A stretch of 64,000 nucleotides of DNA from NCBI RefSeq assembly GCF_001653235.2, contig NC_035792.1, positions 868,001 to 932,000 on the forward strand, written 5' to 3'. This DNA is from Pochonia chlamydosporia 170. Its lineage: Eukaryota; Ascomycota; Sordariomycetes; Hypocreales; Clavicipitaceae. A program made the position numbers and the translations under genes. The stretch's first letter is position 1, and each line of letters begins with the position of its first letter. Shown here piece after piece: positions 57,255-64,000 of this stretch. Below the pieces are notes generated by a model. That model saw nothing but the letters and a program-made list of their open reading frames with translations. It made no database searches and was not told the origin of the DNA.

Positions 57255-59198
57255 ATGTTTACAATCACAGCTTCCATGAAGCAGGCTGGCGCTCACCGGA
57301 CAGCTACTATTACCGGGCGGATACTTCGATGCCAAACTAACTTGGCAAAGCGGACCTTTGTCTCAACAACCGTACGACTGTCACAACCGCAGCAGAAATA
57401 CTCCAAAGTCTACGGAACTGCGGATGAGGCTGTTGCGGATGTGAAGAGTGGTTCTACAATTCTTAGTTCTGGCTTTGGACTCTGCGGAGTGGCTGGTACG
57501 TCTAAAGTGCAATGCCGAATTTATTGTAAGAGAAATAACTAACTCATTTCGATCAGAAACCATAATCGAAGCGCTCAATCGTCGAGGCGCCGAATCTTTA
57601 CATTCACTCACTGCAGTCTCGAACAATGCGGGGATAGAAGGCAAGGGTGGACTGTCAATACTTTCTAAAGCCGGCCAAGTGAGCAATCTGGTCTTGTCCT
57701 ATCTCGGGAACAACAAGGCATTGGAGAAGAAATACCTCAGTGGGGAGTTGGCAATTGAGCTATGTCCTCAAGGAACGCTCGCTGAACGATTGCGAGCCGG
57801 GGGTGCAGGCATTCCCGCATTTTACACCCCCACAGGTGCACGTAAGTTCATCATCTGTCCAAAAAAGAAGAGCTGGATTCGTAGGCTGACATGTTTTCAA
57901 GATACATTGCTTCAAGAAGGTGAAATACCCATCAGACTCGGACCCTCGGGGAAAGCCCTCGAACGAGGCAAACCTCGTGAGACCAGAGAATTTGATGGCC
58001 GCGCCTTTCTGCTGGAGACTGCTCTCACAGGCGATGTTGCTATTCTACGAGCATGGAAGGTCGACAAGGCTGGAAACTGCGTTTTCAGGTATGTTCCCCT
58101 GCCGACTATTCGAAGTCGATTACAGGCATCATTTCTAACATTTGCAGATATACCACCAAAGCCTTTGGCCCACTGATGGCCAAAGCCGCCAAGGTCACCA
58201 TCGTCGAGGCAGAAAACATTGTTGAAATTGGCGAAATCGACCCCAATGATGTCGACTTGCCCGGAATTTTTGTTGACCGCGTTGTCCCCGCCACCGCTGA
58301 GAAGAAAATCGAAGTTCTCAAACTGCGTGATCCAGCTGAGGAAGCCGACGTGAAGAGCTCATCACCCAAGAATCTGGCACAGGAGAAGAGAAACCGAATT
58401 GGACGACGAGCGTCAGAGGAGTTAAAGGAAGGGTTTTATGTGAACCTGGGAGTTGGTATGCAAGTTATATACCTAAAATGTGACCTATCTTCACTAACAA
58501 ATGACAGGAATCCCAACTCTGGCTGCCACATTTATCCCACCCGGTCGAACAGTCTGGATCCAATCTGAGAACGGAATCCTCGGTATGGGTCCATACCCAA
58601 CCAAGAGCGAAGTTGATGCCGATATTGTCAACGCCGGCAAAGAGACCGTCACACTTGTCCCTGGTGCGTCTTGCTTTGACTCGTCAGAGTCATTTGGCAT
58701 GATTCGCGGTGGCCATGTGGACGTATCCATTCTAGGGGTATGTATTCACCTCCAATCGAACTAAACTGCGCTGACAACATGCACAGGCTCTTCAGGTCAG
58801 CGCAAACGGTGACCTGGCCAACTTTATGATCCCAGGCAAGGTCTTCAAGGGCATGGGCGGTGCTATGGACCTCGTTGCCAACCCGGACCAGACCAAGATT
58901 GTCGTTGCGACGGAACATGTCGCCAAGAATGGCTCGTCAAAGATTGTTGAGCAATGTAATTTGCCATTGACGGGTGCGAGAGTGGTCAGCACCATCATCA
59001 CTGATCTCGTAAGTGGATCCTGGCCTTTGTCTGTTCTCCTATAATTCCTTCTAACGAGAGCAGTGCGTATTCCAAGTCGACCGCAAGAAGGGCGGCTTGA
59101 CTCTAACGGAACTAGCTCCCGGAGTGACTGTCGACGAGGTGAGAAGCAAGACGGATGCCAAGTTTGAGGTGGCTGATGGAGTGCAGACGATGGAGTAA
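57255..59198 (+). CDS. Succinyl-CoA:3-ketoacid coenzyme A transferase, mitochondrial
   Basis: Seven exons (57255-57495, 57557-57841, 57902-58088, 58148-58455, 58508-58737, 58787-59008, 59064-59198) encode 535 aa, full length for the fused two-subunit enzyme. The first ~40 residues are rich in Arg, Thr and Gln with no acids, as a mitochondrial targeting peptide. The alpha half begins [13 protein letters not shown] and includes GFGLCG; the beta half carries [10 protein letters not shown] with catalytic Glu361. The enzyme moves CoA between succinate and acetoacetate (or acetate) in the matrix through a glutamyl-CoA thioester. All splice junctions and motifs are intact. The neighbouring dicarboxylate carrier handles one of its substrates. 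Confidence 0.95.
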
Positions 59199-59419
59199 AG
59201 TGTCATGTACATGTACCATAGAACATAAATACTAGAGTTTCAAGACCATGCTCATATCTGTCCTAAACCCATCTATGCCTATCTTTACCTCTACTCAACA
59301 CAGCGAAATACGCTCACTACCATATATCACGAACACCTCATCCCATCACATATATACACTTTCTATATTTCTATCATGCCGCAAAACACACATCAACCCC
59401 ATCTCCCCATCACAACTTC
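59199..59419. other. Convergent spacer with both 3' ends
   Basis: 221 bp between the 3' ends of the CoA transferase (+) and the AhpD-like gene (-). Nothing else is visible. Confidence 0.6.
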
Positions 59420-60307
59420 TCACAGCTTCACCTCCCTCGCACCACTCCCCACCAAAATATCCGCAATCCTATCCACCGTCCTCAAAACCCATTCCACGCC
59501 CTCATCCCCAACCAACCACTCCACCACCTCCCCGTCCTCCTCCTCTCCATCCCCTTTCCACGTCCCATCCTCCCACCCCTTCCTCAACCCAAAAACATGC
59601 GACAAAACCTGCGGCCCAACCCCCCTCTGCGCCCTCAAACACGCAACCGCCACCAAACTCGTCACCACCCTCCCCGTCCTCGCCAACCCTTCCCGTTCTT
59701 TCGGATCCGCCAGCAACGGCCCATAATGACTCCCCAATATATGAACCGGCAGATCTGGATGCGCCACGCCCAACTTCTCAACCAACTTATCCTCAAACGG
59801 CGCGTATATCGAGTCCCACAGCTGGCGGCCGCGCTTCGCAATCTCCCCCAGATTCTGCGTCGTCGCCCGTCGCGTCGGCGTCGTGGATAATTCAGCGGTC
59901 ACATGTTTCGGTAGGGAGGCGTGAAACGCGTTCAGGCAGTTGATTGTGCGGGGGATGCCGTTGAAGCTGATGCACTTGAGGCCTACTTCTCGTATAAACT
60001 CTGCGGCTTGGACTTCGTTTTCCTGCTGGGATGCAATGGCGTGGAGAATGGGCAGCGAGTCCGGCGAGTTGAGGGTGAATGTTGCGGCTGCCTGGGATTT
60101 GTTAGACGACGCTTCATACTTTTACAAATTGAACGGGCTGTAACGTACGGATATAGCTAGCCATGGCCGCGTGCCAATCTTCTTGTCCGCTGCGTCGCGC
60201 GCAATCGCAGAGAAGACATCCCTCATGATTGCTGGCGCGGGCGTGGGACCCGGCCGCGCAAAGGGTGCGTTGATGAGCGCCTTGAGTGAATTGGATAGCT
60301 TGGCCAT
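59420..60307 (-). CDS. AhpD / carboxymuconolactone decarboxylase-like protein
   Basis: Two exons, 60307-60149 and 60091-59420, encode 276 aa. Intron donor GTACGT and acceptor CCCAG keep the frame. The core segment [20 protein letters not shown] followed by CLNAF (about residues 83-107) has the helix-Cys-helix composition of the AhpD-like fold in filamentous fungi, but the CxxC active-site pair of bacterial AhpD is absent, with single cysteines instead. The first 20 residues may be a weak organelle-targeting signal ([20 protein letters not shown]: basic and hydrophobic). The function in this group is unknown; peroxidase-like activity is uncertain. The start follows a longer upstream open frame; the ATG at 60307 was chosen because the extension is low-complexity. 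Confidence 0.7.
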
Positions 60308-60652
60308 GTTTCTTGTCGACTGCCGAGAGTGAGAGGGGGGAAGTTTGCCCATTTTTTTGGTGCTTCTGCCAGTTGGGCGATGTAGCTTTTGTTGGCGATG
60401 ACGCATGAATGTTTGGTGATGATGATGGCCTCGGTCGGAGACTAGTTCTGGGGTCCGAGGCGGGCGTTTCGGCATGCGTTTGACAGGGGGTGGTTGATGA
60501 TGCGACGGAGGACAGTACTGAGGCCGAGAAAGCGTCTGATGGGAATAGGAAGCGATGGGGGAAATGTTGATGAATAAAAGCCGTGCAATGGGGATGAGTC
60601 GTGGTGAATTGGAAGATTGTGGTGTTGTGCTTGCGAGGTTACAAGATTGAAT
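60308..60652. other. Divergent promoter region, AhpD-like and carrier genes
   Basis: 345 bp separate the two start codons. The region is GC- and G-rich without obvious TATA; a shared bidirectional promoter is possible. Confidence 0.45.
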
Positions 60653-62015
60653 ATGTCGGCTTCAAAGAATCGCAAAGAACCATTCTGGCTGGGGTACGTA
60701 TCTTAAAGATGTGAGCTTGTTACCACATTAATGGATTTTTACTTATACGAAATGACAATTCAGCGGTGCTGCAGCTTGCATGGCCGTCTGCTTCAGTAAG
60801 TTCAAATGTTGCCAATTGGAGCCTTGAACAACTTCACAGACTGAGCCAAGACTGACTTACACAGCCCACCCACTCGACCAGACGAAATAGTACGTCTGTC
60901 AACAACCACAGCCGGCTAAACAATCCAATTACTAATTTACCATATTCTCAGCCGCATGCAGGTCCTCAAATCCAGCAACTCCATGCTAAGTACATTATAC
61001 AGATTTGGGCTCCGAGACGGTACGCCACTCCCCCCCCCGGTTTGTGGCTGTTGGTGTCAAACTGACCAGATCTTCCCCAGGAATCCCGTCATTATGGGCT
61101 GGCCTATCGGCTTCTATCCTGCGTCAGGGTACATACTCGACTGCCCGATTCGGCCTCCACACCTATCTTTCAGCACAAGTGCTCCAGAGGTCCGGGAGGG
61201 ACAAGCTCCCGGTCTCATGGAACATTGCTTGTGCCGGCGTTTCTGGTGGAATAGCCGGGTTGATTGGCAATCCCACCGAGGTTGTTCTCGTGCGTATGTG
61301 CGCCGACGGGGCTAAGGCTGCGGGAGATAGGTTCCGTTACTCGAATGCGCTTGTTGGTTTGTGGCGGGTTTGGAAAGAGGAGGGTACAAGGGCGTTCAGT
61401 CGCGGTATTGGACCAAATGTGACGAGAAGTGTCCTCATGAGTAAGTTGTTGCAGCTTCGCGGTTGGTTTTCTGGTGCTAACACAGTTACTAGATGTATCA
61501 CAGATCGCATCGTATGTGGCTACATCCCCTGATTGTAACCATGGCTAACACACTCCTCGTCAGGTATGCGTCGGCAAAGCAATACTTGCTAGCATCAGGC
61601 AATATGTCAGATAACATCACTACCCATGCAATTGCTTCACTTGTAGCTGGTACCGTGGCCACCACGCTCTGTGCACCGGCAGATGTTCTAAAGAGCCGCA
61701 TGCAGTCAAGTGCAGGTCGAGACGTGAGTTGACACCAGTTGAATAACCCCGTGGTATGGTGTAATTGACAATATGTAGAGCCTGCTGCAGGTTGTTCGAG
61801 ATAGCCTGAGGGACGAAGGGCCACGATTCTTGATGAAGGGTTGGACACCGGCTTGGCTGAGACTAACGTATGTCGCCTCCAACACTCATAATTGACTTGA
61901 CATCTAACACCAAGGCAGCCCTCATACGGTTTTAACGTTCGTCTTCATGGAACAGCTCAGAAAGCTCTCTCAGTTGAGTTTATCGAATCGGCAGGTAGAG
62001 ACTGCTAGATTGTAG
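60653..62015 (+). CDS. DIC1: Mitochondrial dicarboxylate carrier
   Basis: Nine exons (60653-60693, 60764-60795, 60865-60889, 60952-61019, 61081-61440, 61493-61511, 61564-61723, 61779-61867, 61919-62015) encode 296 aa. Three carrier repeats are present with the signatures PLDQTKYRMQ, PTEVVLVRM and PADVLKSRMQ, the basis for calling the dicarboxylate (malate/succinate-phosphate) carrier of the inner mitochondrial membrane; oxaloacetate carrier is a close alternative. Small exons of 19, 25 and 32 bases were fixed only by frame and motif continuity. The second exon encodes the start of helix 1 (GGAAACMAVCF). Substrates fit the neighbouring CoA transferase. Confidence 0.88.
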
Positions 62016-64000
62016 CTGTACACATCAGTATATCATGTGAATGTTTGCAAAGTAGGCAGACTAGACGCTGCTGTCAGGACTCAGGAGCACATCCCGCGAA
62101 TTCTGGCCTAGGTAACCAATCAACGCAAAGACTGACGCCGAGGGAAACAACGCAAGCAATAAAAAGCCGAATGTTTTTGGCGACTGGAAGGGGAACATGA
62201 GGCTGAGGAACTCACTATTGACTTCATTGTTGTCAAGGAGCGATGGCGTGGTGTAATCTGGCGCCTCTAGACCTCAACTTGCTTGCTATTCTCGATGCCA
62301 AGGTTTGATTGTCGCGATGCTTTTTCTTCAAGGCTAGATGCAGGTAAGTATTGAAGAGTAAATATTACCATAGCAAAGACTTGAATTCTTGACGCAAACG
62401 AAAGCGTATTTGGTATGTATACTTGCCAGGCACTTTCGTCCTTGGCATACTGAATTTGTTGCTGTGTCTGTGGTGATTCTGCTGTATAGGTTCAAGATCT
62501 TCTGTGACTGACCGATGCTGCGGGCGACCCCTGGTGGCTTGCCGGTCTGGTGACAGACTTCGATTTGGACTCACGAAAGAGAGTCTGGTGTCCTGTTGGC
62601 TGACGCCACATGCTTGTTAGGGCGAACTTCATGTTGGCATTGAACCTTCAATGTCTGGTTGACTTTAGAACGTCACTGGTGGCACTGGGTGCCACAGTGC
62701 ACATGTGAGTCAGCGGTTGCCATTGCCTAAGTATAAAAGCTGGACGCTTTCGCAGCACTGCACTGGACCTGCTTCTTCCTGCTACAGCCCCTCACCAGCA
62801 TCTGTTCGAACACGGCCGATGAGACGTTCACCATCGAGATTGAGGTCAGAATAGAGGGTTGCAAAGGGGCGAGAAAATATAGCGGTGGGGGTTAACATTT
62901 CTATCTGTTCTTTTCAAACTATGACTAATGATGATCCGCCCAACAACTGAAGTCATACAAAATATCCTTGCGCCAGTCTACCCGCGCTGTCAAACATATT
63001 GAAATCGAACCGGTACAAAGCGCAATTGAAAGAAAGGGTCCGAAACTTCTCTTCTACATGGTCAGCTGTCATTCTGCGAGCTTGTCAAGTGACAAGCGAA
63101 GAAGTACCTGTTTGTCCAATACTTATATCCCATGATACAAGGGTTAACCAAGCGGCCAGCTCAAAATGCGAGTCCTGCGGGTGAAACGTCAGCTTTAAAA
63201 GCTGACGACTTTGTGGAGGGCTCTCTTTGGCTGTTCTCTTCTTAATAGTCATCTTGCGGGAAGGGGACGGGCAATCAGTGTAGTGACGGGGAAGGGGAAA
63301 AAATGTGACGGGGCGCGGTGGGGGTGGGCAATCATCCTTTTTTTTTTCTCAGCACCGAGAACCACCCACATCGTTATGTATGTCCAATCTGACAGTCATT
63401 TGTTTGGAAATTGAACGTGAGGAGGTGAGCGGTTTGTGGTGGACGATTCACCTGAGCGGCTGCTGGCGTGGTGGTCTTGATGTTGAAGGCATGTTGACTG
63501 TGAATGTCCATGGGTATTGTGGTTACAAAGGCATGGCATATGGCCAGAGGAGATGGGAAATGTTTGAAGACAATGTTGGAGAGGAGCAAAAGAAGCAGAG
63601 TTATGAAGAACATGGCCGGGGCCATTTGATATTTGTTACCTTGACAGGACCAAGCCTCTAAACTAGCCACTGCCACCGATGTAATAACAGTGGAAGGATC
63701 TACTTTGTGCTATATCATTCCTTACTTAAGTAGCAATTCTACGCCAATATCGCAGTCACGGAGCTTGGTAGGTTTCTCGGCTACGGCCACGGCACCCAGG
63801 ATACTTACTCACTGATGGCAACAGCGGGAAGGTCAAGTTGCTCCGGCACCTCCACTGAGCGCGCTCCTGCCTACCTTTGGCTTTGATACACAGAACTGCA
63901 TAGAAGTTGCGACACTGTCCGTATTACTCACCCCACGCTGAGAGGCAGGCTCGGCAAAGCAAAGCGAACCTGCCATCGCCACCCGGGCAGCGGCGGTACG
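62016..64000. other. Right-end region, no supported gene
   Basis: No domain or spliced frame is recognisable. The plus frame at 63305-63661 (118 codons) and a minus frame at 63374-63676 are overlapping shadows without domains. A G/A-rich run at about 63285-63345 and a poly-T at about 63338 stand out. The region may be the leader of a gene beyond the window. Confidence 0.4.

Noticed and set aside
63305..63661. 118-codon frame near the right end
   Set aside because: G-rich composition, no domain, and a second frame of similar length on the opposite strand.
1..64000. CRISPR array, rRNA genes, intact transposon
   Set aside because: No spaced repeat array, no 5S or other rRNA sequence and no transposase, integrase or reverse transcriptase motif were found.

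Overview
The window is nuclear DNA of a filamentous ascomycete, most likely a Sordariomycete and probably of the order Hypocreales. Evidence: genes carry short introns (about 44-85 bp) with GTRNGT-type donors and CTAAC-like branch points; a CFEM-GPCR, sedolisin, NRPS-like reductase and Dal5-type transporter are all filamentous-fungal families; and a lone intron-bearing tRNA gene is followed by a T-run. The species assignment is inference. I resolved 18 protein genes, placing exon boundaries by reading splice sites and checking frame continuity, plus one tRNA.

Layout. 1-3.5 kb: nothing supportable. 3.5-5.6 kb (-): a Ser/Thr protein kinase with a long disordered N-terminus. 7.7-8.8 kb (+): a fungal-type kinase-like protein beside an AT-rich island that holds a GC-rich imperfect hairpin and a 23-bp tandem repeat. 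8.8-13.7 kb: no intact gene, possibly a relic of a cysteine-rich (C6-like) protein. 13.7-18.2 kb: a compact block with a CFEM-domain rhodopsin-like receptor (+), an F-box protein (-) and the DNA primase large subunit PRI2 (+). 18.2-34.4 kb: a 16-kb gene-poor region with a single small CxxC/CxxC protein gene (23.7 kb, -) and an enriched 9-mer TACTCCGTA. 34.4-36.7 kb (-): a MYND zinc-finger protein and an alpha/beta hydrolase. 37.4 kb: tRNA-Ile(AAU).

38.4-48.6 kb is rich in secreted proteins: an EGF-like plus GH43-like propeller protein, a five-exon sedolisin protease, a PL7 alginate-lyase-like protein and a GH25 lysozyme. A cytosolic FBPase/SBPase-like sugar bisphosphatase follows. 50.0-53.3 kb (-) is a 1058-aa NRPS-like A-T-R enzyme, with a ten-exon Dal5-type MFS transporter upstream (54.5-56.5 kb, -). 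The right end holds two mitochondrial metabolism genes, succinyl-CoA:3-ketoacid CoA transferase (+) and a nine-exon dicarboxylate carrier (+), with an AhpD/carboxymuconolactone-decarboxylase-like gene (-) between them. From 62.0 kb to the end nothing is supportable.

How genes may work together. The CoA transferase produces or consumes succinate in the mitochondrial matrix and the dicarboxylate carrier exchanges succinate/malate, so the right end could form a small carbon-metabolism neighbourhood. The NRPS-like reductase and the transporter are plausible parts of a minimal metabolite locus, but no dedicated regulator or oxidase is visible. The secreted enzymes suggest degradation of protein, polyuronide and bacterial wall in a soil, plant- or insect-associated niche. 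I found no CRISPR array, prokaryotic element or intact transposon.
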